Source of the DNA: Sipunculus nudus | Taxonomy: Eukaryota > Annelida > Sipuncula > Golfingiida > Sipunculidae | Assembly (NCBI GenBank): GCA_026874595.1 | Contig: CM049309.1 | Coordinates: forward strand, 45,476,079-45,540,078 | Length of the DNA: 64,000 bases | Reading direction: 5' to 3' | Shown: piece by piece, positions 37,201 through 50,700 of the stretch | Layout: each line of letters starts with the position of its first letter | How positions within the stretch are numbered: the stretch's first letter is position 1 | The notes under the pieces: generated by a model | What the model was told of the DNA's origin: nothing | Database searches by the model: none | What the model saw: the letters and a program-made list of their open reading frames with translations, nothing else | Translations under genes and position numbers: made by a program

Positions 37201-40200
37201 ACATTCAGAATCTTATAAATAGATCCAATTTTAATCAGCTTGATGCGATAGTTACAATAACCAAGCAATATCCTGATTCTATTATTGGGATGGCGGCCAT
37301 CTTGGATTTTTGGGGGTTGATAAAATTTGTTATCTGACTTTTTACACGAGCATACATCTAAATGAAGTAAAAGCAAGTATCATCTCAATTTAGGCATTGC
37401 TGCGGAACTGGGATTTCGGTACATACACGACTTCACTATATGAGGGATAGACGCTGTATCGAATATATATATATTGTGAGTGTGTGTGTCTGTGTGTAGT
37501 ATAATATGACCGGAAACTCTGTACGGTTCCGCACTTTTTATTCAATTAAATAAGTATCTTTGACGAAAATAAGAAATAGCTGTGCAAGCTGGTTGAATAA
37601 TAAAGACGCGTGATTGGTGTTATATTTTGTCCAGGCATCTTATCTGATAGTATATACGATTATTAACATGGACACACAATGAACAGGTTCTGCGTTAACT
37701 GAATTTTGAAAATTAAAATTAAGTAAACCTAAAAATAGGTAAAAGTAAAACTTTTTTTGACAACCACCCTGGTGACATGAACACCCCACTATAGGCCGTG
37801 GACCAAGTCCATTGAATCCAGCAGACCACATAAACAGACATGTTGTCAGTTACGGTGGTCAGGTTAAAGGGAAGTTACTACATTCCTACCTCCTTCCGGC
37901 ATCTTGTTCACAGTCACGGTCACGTGACACTTCTCGTCAGCTGTTGGTGATATGCTGTAGGTACCGTTGGTCAGGTTGCCGGCGTGTAGGTAGTAATCTT
38001 CAGAAAAAGTAGCAGACTTAATCAGTAGCATGCCACAGTTGTCTGGACGGAAATTCATCACCTATATTTGGGGATATTCTAGCCGATATATATGACATAT
38101 TCTGTCCCATATAGTTAGTCGCAGGAATTCAGAATTTTACAAGCCTTATACCTGTCTCACAATTTATATATATATATATTTCTTTTCCTGAATATATTTA
38201 ACATCGTCAGTTTAATTTTAATATAGGAAACATGTATATTCTCCTGGTTTCACTGTAAAAAACAAAGGTCCTACCTAATATAATATATCTGAGCTATCGA
38301 GTTGGAGATGAAATCTCATTATATTCGTAAAACAATATTAAATTCATCTTGTGCTAGGTTGCTTTATCTAAAAAAATATTCCATCTAAGAAACCTGCACA
38401 TGCCATGTGCAAGATTTTACTAGACAATAATAGAACCCACATACTCTACTTTGGTTCAAAGATGAAAAATATCATTTATATATGATTTGTATATGAGAAT
38501 CATGCACACTACAGTTTCAATGTTTAAATATATGTATAAACATTGAATAACACAGAATATTGAGCAATATGATAAGTAAACATTTGACATTTATTTCTAT
38601 TTATATCGCCAAATTTACTACGGCCATATATTTCAGCTCTCAAAATCTTATTATTGTGACGTCTCATATCTACTGAAATTATATATTAAACAACAAATGT
38701 AGTAAAAAGACTGATTTTTACACTCAGAAGATTTAGAAGAGAGTGATTGTCAAAAATGACAAATTATTCGGAAATAGATAACTGGAACTTAGACTTCCTC
38801 TCGTCTAAATGACACAGTGATTGGCAAAAGTAATATAATGCTTTTTTTTAACGTACACTTCAGCTTTATACTTTTTCTATGTGTAAGGAAGAATTAATAA
38901 ATGTCCTTGCATCTTATTTTTATGCTACAATCCACCAGCTGAAACCCCATCACTGCTACCTGAATACGATGAAATGTGCTTTACATTTCCCTGTGATCTA
39001 CATGATGCCTTTCAAAACGCCTACGTTTCCGTAATTGACGCCCTTTTAGTCAATCACGCGATGTAGTCAACTGAAAGCTGTTTGAGGAACGTCGATCTTT
39101 TTCTATAGAGTTATAAAAGTGTATTCCATGGAATAAGAATTCTGAATCAGGTAAAACAAAGATAAACATGTCAGAGCTAACAAGGGCCAATAGACTAGGC
39201 GCCCGGTAATGATTATAAGAAAACGGTTATATAGATTGTACACAAAATATGAAATATTCTGAAATCAAGCTTTGGGTAACTTGTGTATCAGCGGAACCAA
39301 CAATTAGTACACTTATTCCGTATGTTTGTCATATATATGCCATGTTTGTCGGTTTCCGGTATTAATTGCCAAAGAAATCTATATCATTTTAGAGTTAAAT
39401 AAAATAAGAATGACAATATTTATGGTTTATTCACATTAATAGACAGGCGAGGAATAAAAGATTATTCCTGGATATGTAAAAAGTCACACGGTACTGTGTT
39501 ACTGAATCGTCTGATATCCCAGAGACATTAAAGGGGCTTATTCCGATATTTGAGGTCTACTCCCAAAAGATGATCCCTTGAACCTTTAATAAAAATCACC
39601 AATTCCTAGCACACTAGCTGTTCCTTTGTTTATATCCATGTATTAATAAATTATGGGGGGGGGGGGGGGGACTGCAAAAATAATCCAGCACATTCAACAA
39701 GTACAACAAGCCAGACGAACCAGTGTTTTTGCAAAGGGCATTTTGCAAATAGAGATAATCAAACTTTCGCACATAAGCAACCTACCACCTCGATCGATCA
39801 GGTAAAACTTTTTCTGTTTGTCAACATTTGCGCATGTATACCGTGTTTAAATAAAACAAGCTCATACATCCTTCACAGAGGCGGCATAAGAATGTTTCCA
39901 TAATAGGAATTACCTTAAGATCAACAAAATGTATGGAGAGTAAGCGAAAAATATCATTGATTCTACAGAAAAGGTCTGAAGCGGATCCAGAGGGGGGGTG
40001 TCCAGGAGGTTCGGACCCCCTTTTTTTAGCCGCCACAACCTTTTTTAAGGGTTTCAGGCAATTTTTGTGGCCGGGCACCCCATTTTCCTGACCTAGGGAC
40101 CTTTTTTAGGCTTTGTCATTATTTCTCCTGGGTTGACACCCCCCCCCCCCCCCCTTTCTTCAAATCTGGATCCGCCCCTGTAAGGTAGACGAAAAGGTTC

Positions 40201-43200
40201 CATTAAGGTGATGCAAGGCCGAGGAAGAAACCTACAGGAAAACTGACGTAACATATAGAAACCTACCAAAGTGGTCTGCTTTTACGAGGTTTCTTCTAAT
40301 TCTTCCACGCCACGACATGCCCAGCTTCTCTAGAACTCGTAAAATATGTAAGCCGATACGGGTCTCCTGTAACAAACATAACAAACATTATCAAAGGTCT
40401 ACGGATAAATTAGATACAACGTGACTCTTCTGGGACAACAGGAATTCGACTGTTTTTCTCTTTTTAATTTCAACTCAAATGGGTCTGACCACCCGGCTGA
40501 GGTCACTGAGTCACAAGGGCTTATTCACCTGTTGCTTCACTGGAATTTCAGCTAAACAGCAAGGTACGATGAGGGTTTTTACGTAGCTTTTACTCACGTA
40601 TCTCATAATAAGTCATAGGGCCAATTCACAAACAGGCCCTAAATTTCGAGTTTTCAGCACCCCCCCCCCCCCCCCCCCTGTCATCATAAGGTTTGATGTT
40701 TTGTTTTGTTCCAATGATTCATTGAGATCATATTTCAAAACAAATCCCCTCTTGAAAAGTGTCCCAAAGGCTTGAAATCGGCATTTTTATAAACTTACCT
40801 CTGAACATAATTTTTTTAATATATGGGTTTATGTTATGGGTTCACTTTACGAAATTGAAATGTGTAGAAATATTTACTGCTAAATTCAACCAGGGATACC
40901 ACTAAATCTAATACTGATGTGCTGAATCCATTTAATATTTAATCTTCAAATTTTAAATTAAAATAAATAATGAATATAAAAAAGGCATATACTTTTATAA
41001 CCTTACTGTTATTTGGGATATAAAGAGGCAAGGTTAGTCCTAATCATCAGTTTGATGAGCCAAATGGAATAAAAATGTTTTTGTTTGGTTATTCAACGTA
41101 TTTCTAGCCTGAAAGTTTACAATTTCAAACTATTTAAAGTAATTAAATCAGTGATTATTTATTTATCTTAAGGGTATACATAATCTTCTGCAGGTATACA
41201 TTCCATGTGAACGGCATAGGGCAATTTGTTTGTGATACCTTTAATTCGACTGAAATGAAGTTACAAATGAAGTTTTACTATCAATTTTAAAATGAATATC
41301 AATATAAACATAATTATGAATATCAAAAAGTTTGTATTTTTTTAATTTAGTATTGCTTTGGATATAAACAAGCATTATTAGTCCTTATCATTATTCTGTT
41401 CGAATAATTTTGTCAATTCAGTCCCATGTCTCGTTTTAAATTAAAAATTTACTATTCTAAGATAGTTTATTGGATTAAATAAATATCTAACAACGTTTAT
41501 ATTTTGAGTATCAATTGTTTTTTTTAGCTGAATCACATGACAAATTTATAAATAAATAGATACGGCACTGACAATTCATTTGTTTATATTTCTAAATTTG
41601 ATTAAGATATAGTTTAATTTTAATATTTTACTTAAACCCTTAATTTTAGAATTTTGATTTGACATATAAAAAAAAATGAAAATTACTAATGATTTTACAG
41701 TTGTCATGACTTTTGCATTAGATTTGTATTTTGATGAGGAAAGTCTTAAACATATATTGCTGGACAATCACATTTCCCGTTTATAGACGAAAATATAGTA
41801 CGCTTCTCTTAATTTATTAAAAAAAAAAAATTGAGTACGCGTGTTTTTATATATTAGCTTCATTTTTAAAGCCGACAGCATAGCATTACGTATTCACACA
41901 AACGGCACGGAAAAGTTCTACTTTCATATTGAGAAAAATAATATTATAAAATTAACATAAAATCTGATGGACAGAAACCATTGAAATGGTGTTATAACAT
42001 TTCGGATCTATATCTTACAACATAATCCATTTGAACTTAAAATATGCACATGTTGGATGAAAACGTCTTCATTAAATCCGACAGGACACCAAGGGCATTT
42101 ATTTTGAAAATAAATTTAAGCTTATATTTCTGGTTTTAGTTGTTTAAACCGCCTTTCAATGAAATTCTAGTTAAATGTCGGGCTAAAGTTAAACCGTTAC
42201 ATTATCTTAATCTCCAAATTGTTCTTGAAATGTTATAAAATATGTGTATATTTAATGTATACGTTAGCATTTTGTGTTAACTATGTATTATGTCCGACAG
42301 GACAACAAAACTTCAGTTTGATTATTCCACTGAAAAAAAATCTTATTTTTATGTTTTACTTCCATTAGACTTAGTTTATCAAATTTAAAATCTCAAATTT
42401 TCAAATTTATAAATAAAACTCTAGGTAAGCATAACTTTTTTTGGAAAAAAAATTAAGGCCATAGGCTTTGTGTAATAAAAAAAACTGCCGAACCCAGAGG
42501 AGAGCAAAGTTTATCTTTACGTTTAGCTTAAACCATTAAATCCTTATTTTAAATTATCAAACGTTTTCTTGAATTTATAGTAATTTGTGTAAAAGGCTTA
42601 AGTCATGGTACCCAGGTAACCTGTTCACTAATGGACCTGTTAACTGGCCTTTATTTACAGTTGGGATCATAAGTTCCACAAACTTCAGAGTTAGACACTC
42701 ACAGACTGGATATCTGGTATTAAAAATCATTTTTTTATACAAGATGAAAGGTTAAGACTAATTGAAGAGGGAGATAATCAGATAATAATATGGATTAAAC
42801 TGGCTTCTGTGGCTTCAGGGGTAGAGCACAGGACTCGAAGCCGGGAGGTCATGAGTACAAACCTCAGCCGAGGCGGTGAGATTTTCATGCCCTTGCAGGT
42901 TTAATGGGAAGGCTGCGCCTCACAACTGTGTATCACTCACATTCGAGTGCGTTTTTGGAGGGTTCCTCGGTGTGATGACCCCGCTTGGGGATGATTACGC
43001 ACCCAGAACAAGAAGGTGCGGTAGAAACCGAACCTGGATGAGACCAAGATACAAAAATAAACTGATATAGAAAGCAGGTGCTACCGCCCAGTCACGTAGC
43101 CCCAAATCAGATAAGAGAGCATAAAAAATGAAGGCGGTTACCTCCACCAAAAAAAATATAAAAAAATATGGATTAATGGTATACAAATGTTCTTTCCTCT

Positions 43201-46200
43201 GTTAATTTACATTTCCAAATGTCATCTGTTCTATGAAGCAGTAAAATTCAGATAAAATTGTTATTAATGAATTAAAAAGATATATTTACTGAAACGCAAA
43301 AGGTGAATGATTCTTTCATATAAACTGGTTTTATTTCTTTTAGCTCCGATGTCTTTGACTCGGACTTAGTTTCGTGGCTGGTCCTCTTATTAATATCCTT
43401 CCAGCCGTTTGAAAGTGCAAATAGAGGGATTTCTGTACAAATCTTCTTGGACATATTAATATACTTTGCTAGGAAACAGAGTTTCGAGTCACGAGAAATA
43501 TGCAAAAATATGGCCCAATTAATCCTTCAGAATTTCACTATAGTTTACAAAATTTAGTGATTCGTTTGATTAAGTAAATACAGGAGATCAGATCCAAAGA
43601 GATGGCTTCACTGATTATCTCTCAATATGGTGTGTCGCAAGTTAAAAGATATCCCGGGCAGATTCCCAAGATGATGGGGTTTTGTTGTTTTACAATAAAA
43701 AAAGGAAGGGGGGGGGGGTTATTAATAGTTTTTGTTTGACAAACCAAAAGGTCAGAAATATAAAAGAATTATTAACAAACCACATAAACTACAAAAAAAA
43801 ATTATCTGTCATGTATAACCTTTGATTCAAACATTCTTTATATTTTGGACTCTCTATAATTATCTGCCATATAATTTTCATTCAGGATTGGGGGGGGGGG
43901 GGGGGGGGGAGACAGTATAGCTGGCGGTGTACAAAGATTCACATTAATACAGTTCCACCTGCTTCAGTTCAAACGTCTTATATCAGCATTATATTATTAA
44001 CAGTTTTCGGTTTGCGGGATTAACAAAGGTATAATTTAAAGGTATATGCGAATACCCGAAGACATTAAAGGATCATCATAGGTTCAGTATAACATATTTA
44101 AGATTTAAGAAAAAGCGCTGGTCTAGGTTGCCCCTGTTGAGTAGTTGCGAAAATTGCTAAGATATAAGTTATATCAGTAAAGAGGTATTCTATCTCAAAT
44201 TTCAAGCAAAGTGAAATTGTAATTAAATTGGAAATACAACAGAATTTCGTTCATCTGCATCTGTCTCAATCAATCGCCATTCAGACTCTCCAATACTTTA
44301 GAACCGCCATGCAAACTTAGCTTTAAAAAAATTAAAAAAAATTAATGTCTTGAATTTATGACGATCCCATCCACGTCTTAATATGATACTGAAAAGCAGA
44401 ACAAAACTAATTTGATAACAAGAGACTTTACCATTAGGGAAGTTTATTACGTTCCCTTTTTTCAGTGTCTTTGGATTCTTTGACCAGTCCCCAATCATGT
44501 CAGCCAAAGTCCCGATTTCTTAATAACAATGACTACCTCTCCTGTCAAATCAAGTTTACAGCAATCCAGACCCCTGACCCAGGTAATGACTTTGTCTAAG
44601 ATTTGAACAGGTGTATGGCTTTTAATTAATCGAATGAATCGGCTGCCTATGAATGCTTTTTTATTTCGTATGTTCACAATCCGAATCTGAATATGGGTTT
44701 GTATTCTGATGAATCCAAGACTTTTAAAAATTATATGTTGGGAATAAAAGTTAAACTTTGAACATTTTATTTTATTCCAAAATGTATTCTGACCTAGTCT
44801 CGCTGAATACTCGGTATAAATGTAGAAACTCTATGAGGATTCAATTCAGAGGTTTCAATCAAATATAAACAAACTTTTTTTAAAAATAAAATTTGAATGA
44901 TTGAGCTACAAATGCCAGTCTTTCTGACGAAAATAAAATCTAATTTAAATGTTTTATTTTTCAAAATTATGAGTCGCAGCTCTACTATGGTCTTTATTAT
45001 ATTTAACTTACAACACTGCATACAAATACTCATATTCAGATTTGACTTATTAAACTAAAAATTACTTCGCCTCCCAGTGGTTTCGAACAAAGAAGGGTAT
45101 CCCCAGATTGGTTGTCTTTTTTCAAATTGATTTTTTCAAACTTTGGGGGCGTATAATTTAAGCCATTACTTTTGACGCGCAACTTCATATTATTTAAGTT
45201 AATGTTATTTTTTTTCAGGTAATGAAATCAATAAAAAACACATATATTCCCTGAATGTATGCAAAGTTATAATACTAAATGCTACACGTTAAAGGCTGAC
45301 AAGCAGAAATGTGTTAAAAGCAATTATTCCCGAGGATTTGTTCATCAAATTTATATTTTTAACTGCATCTGCAGTGATTGGTTTTTGCAAATGCCATTAA
45401 GACTTTGAAATTCTGTGATTTTTTATTTCTTTTTGATTTAAAGTTCATGTTAAAACTTCAAATTTACTTTTGTAACTTCATTTCAGTTGAATTAAAGAGT
45501 ACTCAACATATTCCCCCTTGTCGTTTACATGGAATGTAAACATCTAAGCCCCAAAAGCTGATGTATACCATAATTACCAACAACAAAAAATCACTTACTA
45601 GTATTCAATTACTTTAAGAAGCTTAAAATGGTAAACTATAAGGCTGGAATTACGCTGAATGACAGAAGTAACGTTTTTAATCCATTTGGTTCATCAAATT
45701 GATGATTAGAACTAATCCTGCCTCCTATCCCACATAACAGGAACGTTTTTAAATTATATGCCTTTTGATATTTAAACTTTAAATTTTAAAATTTGAAGGT
45801 TAAAAATTCAAAATAGAGTTTTGAAATTAATTTTAATGGATTTAGCAAATTAAAATTAATGGTAGTTCTTACTGAATTTAGTAGTAAAAATATCTCGACA
45901 TTACAATTTCCAAGAGCGATCCCTTTACATTAACCATATATTTTCATGAAGTTATGTACCGAGAATAGTTTATAATATTCTCGATTTCAAGCCTTTTGGA
46001 CACTTTTCCAGAGGGGATATGTTTTGAAATATGATCTCCATGAATAAATTTAACAGAAAATAGCATCAAACCTAATAATGACGGGGGGGGGGGGTGCAGC
46101 AAAACTTAAAATTCAGGATTGGCTCCAGGACTAAATTACAAATGTGAATGGTTCAGGAATAATGACGCGTTATAATTAAAACAAAAACGATTATAACTGA

Positions 46201-46307
46201 GTGCATATGCTACCGGGTGATTAATTAAGTTTCTTGATACATATATAAATAATATATATATTCATAATATATAGTAAATATATTTAGGTATGTAGGTATA
46301 TATATAA

Positions 46308-46349
<42 letters not shown>

Positions 46350-47485
46350 GCACGGTAGGAATTTGATGGAATCATGAAACTTCAGTTTGAATAATACCAT
46401 CCTCAAAATTTTCAAAGGTTCGCATGGAAGAGTAAATCTTATGAAAGGTTATTTAATATTAAGGTTGTGAAACATTTTTTTGTAAAAACCACAGGAAAGA
46501 TCTCTATTCATGTGACATGTTTGTAACTATGATTGACTTTCCTCCTCAACAAAACCGCACCTGCGGGTTTAGCTTTATTATCCTCCCTTCAATGTAGTTA
46601 CAAAATAAGATAACACAGCAAGAACGTGATAAACTGACAGAATGCAACCGGAAGATAACCATGAGGCAATTTTTACGGAAAGTATACAATGTGACCATTC
46701 ATGATTCTTTAACGGAAAAATAAATCTTCTACTTATACACACGCAGACAGCCACGCAGGACTGTTCATGACAATAATGGGTAAGCTAATTGGTAAAACCT
46801 TACACGGGTTTCAGCGTAGACTAAGGCAGCTCATAAATGTACTTTTATTTTAAAAATTTAACAGTTTAAGAAAATAATTTATAAATGCTGATTTTATTGG
46901 ACTGAAATAAAACAGGATTTCCATGTAATCCAAACGGGTTCTTTCACTTGCGTTAATTTGGTTCTCGGGTTGTCTTCCAAATTTCCGCCTGATGATACAC
47001 GTGACTGACAGCTACATTTTTTTTTTTTTTATTTTTTTTTTGGTGGAGGTAACCGCCTCCATTTTTTAAATGCTTGCTTAACTAAGTCTATAACAACCGC
47101 AGAATTTCCATTCCGGTTTCGGACTCCGTGACAGGGGCTTGCACACAATGCTCTGGCGTCAACCAGGCTTGGTGATTCACTCCTGCGGGTCCTGGGTGTG
47201 TCTCATCCCCATTGCTGGGTCATAACACCAAGGAACCCCCGAAAGGCGTACTCGTTCGTGAGTGACACCCGACTGTTGGGTACAGTCTCCCAATTGAGCC
47301 TGCAGAGCACCCACCCTGGGTAGGGGTCGACCGTGAAAAATCTCACCGGCTCGGCTGAGATTCGAACTCACGATCTTCCGGCTTTGAGCCCTGCGCTCTA
47401 CCCCTGAGCCACAGAAGCCGGTGACTGACAGCTACATTGCAAAATGTAACATTCCCTTTTCTTCTAACGATTATTGTGAACGACT

Positions 47486-47544
<59 letters not shown>

Positions 47545-47710
47545 GTGAACACCTGCATCCAGCGCTAAAGTAGTATGTCACGCCATGAGGAAAATGTAAG
47601 ATCTACCTTATTACAGATATACCTTTGAATTACATTATATATATATTATAACATATATTTCAGCTCCTGTCAGTTGAGCACTTTATCGTTGTGTAGTTTA
47701 ACACACACCT

Positions 47711-47771
<61 letters not shown>

Positions 47772-50700
47772 GATAGATATTCATATACAGAAACACATTT
47801 GGTCCAGAGAACGTATGCTTATAAACGTATGTTTATTGTATTCGTCTAGGCGATGTTGACTGAGCGCACCTGTCACCAGGTGATTATCAAGTGTCTTGAT
47901 ACGAATAAACAAAGCTGTCACGTCATTTAGCAGGACGTTATGTGAGGAGATTCCAGCTTTTAATCAGTCTCATGCGTCTTCAGAGAGCGTTTATTCGTGT
48001 ACATAAACCTTTTTCAAGAGTTGAGTATTTTTTTATATTATTGTATATTATAATACTGAGATTAAAATTAATGATGATTAAGGTCATGAATAGGTAATTT
48101 AAAAAAATACTTCGATCTGAAAGCCTATTCCATTTTCAGAATGTAATTAGGAAAGATAATTAATTAAACCTTTAAGCAACAAAAGCGCCAGAAATCCTAA
48201 CTGACAACGACTCTTGACCTTTTCAAATTTCGCACATGCGCCATCTACCACCTCAGGCCACATATTTTTCAACACCGTACTCGTGTGTTGACAAATAACT
48301 AGTAGAAAAATAAACTGATACCCCCACCCACCCGCCCACACACACACAAACACACACACACCACACATATGTGCCCAGGGTGAGCCAGAAATCCCAGACA
48401 TTCTGCAGATAAAGGGGGTCCCACACCGGGCCTACGTAGAGTTGCGTCATGCGGCGTACACTCTCCTACACTGTGCCTACGTTAGCCTACGTGGCAATAC
48501 GCCATGGGACGCAAAGGTGGTATGGACACAAAAAAAAATAAACCTGTTTATTTTTGTTTTCGCGTGCTGTCGGCATAGAGCACTGGACGCAGAAAGAACG
48601 CAGTATAATGTAAGACTACGCAGCATTTCGCTACTGTACTCCAGACCTACGTATACGTACGCAACCCTACGCCTGTTACACGTAATCCTTCGCGTAGGTA
48701 CGCGGTGCCCATGCACAGGCCTATGCATACGGAACTCTACGTAAACCCGATGTGAAACCCCCTTTTTAGGCTCATGAAAAGCGGCCTTCAAAGGATGAAG
48801 TTTCACACTATCATAGTCCTGTGACTATATATCTTGGTTAAATATACAAAGGATGAATAAGTTTAAATACTTCATATCAGAGTATTCAGATCTGGGCTAT
48901 GATTCCTTTTGACAAATGAAACGTAGGTATTCATAGGTCTACGCCCCAAACAACATTGAAATCAAATCTTGGGAAGAAATGGCTGGTTAGCAAAGGACTT
49001 AACAGTTTAACTGTAACCGCAAAGAAAATGTTAGCCTTGTATATGCTTCACACACTTCCTGGCTAATTAAGGACGCCTATTGAAAGTGGAAATATTGGAC
49101 CTATATAATAATACAGGTATTAGTGTGTGTGTGTGGGGGGGGAGCTTTGGGTAATCACCAAGTATCATCTATCAGGCCATTTCATTGTTCTTTAACCTCA
49201 AGGCAGTCAGCTGTCGTGTTGCAGTGTTACGAATAGAATCCCTCGTGACATGCACTGTTATTAAATCATTGAATTGCAGATCCTTTGATTAGTTCGGACA
49301 GGTACTGTTATTATCTCACTCAACTGCAGATCTAATGGTTAGTTCGGGGAGGGGGATGAGCAGGCATGTGCCCTGATCATGGCCAGGGGAGAATACAGGA
49401 CTGGGGAGGTTCGAACTAGTTTAGTGGTCAATGACGAATTAGGAAACATTAGGAGTCCGTATGTATCCTCTCACCTGACATCTGAATAGACCTTCAGTGT
49501 CCATATCGTCATAATGTCCACACATGGCTCTTCACGTTTCATGGTGGAAAATCCCGAATAATATATTATAGGTTTTTTTACCCGTATCTATTTATATCAC
49601 CAGGTACATATTTTATTTATATTTTAGCTTTTTATTATTAATGGCTTAATTCAGACACCTCCAATCAAAATAAAATATTCATACTGGGAAGTATTCTTTT
49701 TTATTTTATTTAAAGTTTAAATTAACATGTATATGATGTTTGTGGTCATACAAATTATGTAATGAATTTATAAATCTGTGGAACTGTAATCAAAGGAATT
49801 TTTGAACATGAGTATATCCGTCCAAGATTTTTTTTTCTGAATCAATACTTGCTTAATGGCCTCCGCCAGAAGGTGTGCGTTTATTCCCGTTCGTGTGTGT
49901 ATGTGTGTGTTGCGGGGGGGGGGGGGGGTAGTTCACTATCACGCAATCATGAACGGGATCCCATGAACTTTTTAGGGCACCTCGAATTGAAGATTTGATA
50001 AGATTTTGGTGTGGATCCGGCACATGATCCGGGTCAAGGAAGGACTAAAAGGAATATTTACGAATGTAAAATCGCTCATGCACGAATGGACTTGGGAATA
50101 TGGGTCGAATAAGTGAATGTAAACTCGGGAAGCGGCGTGGAACTTCTGCACGCATGAACCTGGAAATATGGATCAAATATGTGAATGCAAACACGTGTTG
50201 GGGAACATAACATAAAAAGGACTGCCCACATGGCGAAGACTTCTAGTCGATCACAAATTTATCGTTCTAAGTCTTCAATATTAAAGGCATGGTCATGAGC
50301 TGAAATAATCGGGAAAGGGGATTTTATTTTACTTGAATCTCCACTTATTAATTACTGACCACTGTAATATCTATGAAATACTGAAAGAGGGTATCAGTAG
50401 AGTCGATCAGTAGGTTTGACAAAGTTTATTGTATCATAATGTTATCTACGATGCTTTGACTCAGAAACTTCCAAAAGTTGGAAGTCAACAAAATTCACGG
50501 AATATAAATATCTAATGTAAATGCAATTACCTTAAGAGCTCTGAAAAATGATTAAAAATGTGTAGTTACTAAGTTTCACTAGTTTAAAACAAAAATATTA
50601 ATTATCTATGCAACTTTGGCATTAGATGTTTTGTTATAGGTCGTGTTCGGGAAAAGCGAAATATTTGTATATTTGTTTGAAATGTCAATAATTCCATGAA

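Noticed and set aside
37664-37690. Minus candidate exon (VNAEPVHC) between exons 11 and 12
   Set aside because: Donor GT/GTCC is poor, and exons 11 and 12 already join in phase without it.
38239-38262. Minus segment reading VKPGEYTC after a good acceptor, Ig-like in appearance
   Set aside because: Runs into a stop, lacks a donor in the needed phase, and lies in the GAIN region where no Ig domain is expected.
39821-40078. 85-codon minus frame near exon 9, considered as the missing exon
   Set aside because: Overlaps the GGGGCGGAT foldback element and has no suitable splice sites.
48442-48806. Two 100-109 codon frames on opposite strands
   Set aside because: Produced by the inverted-repeat structure of the 355-bp MITE.
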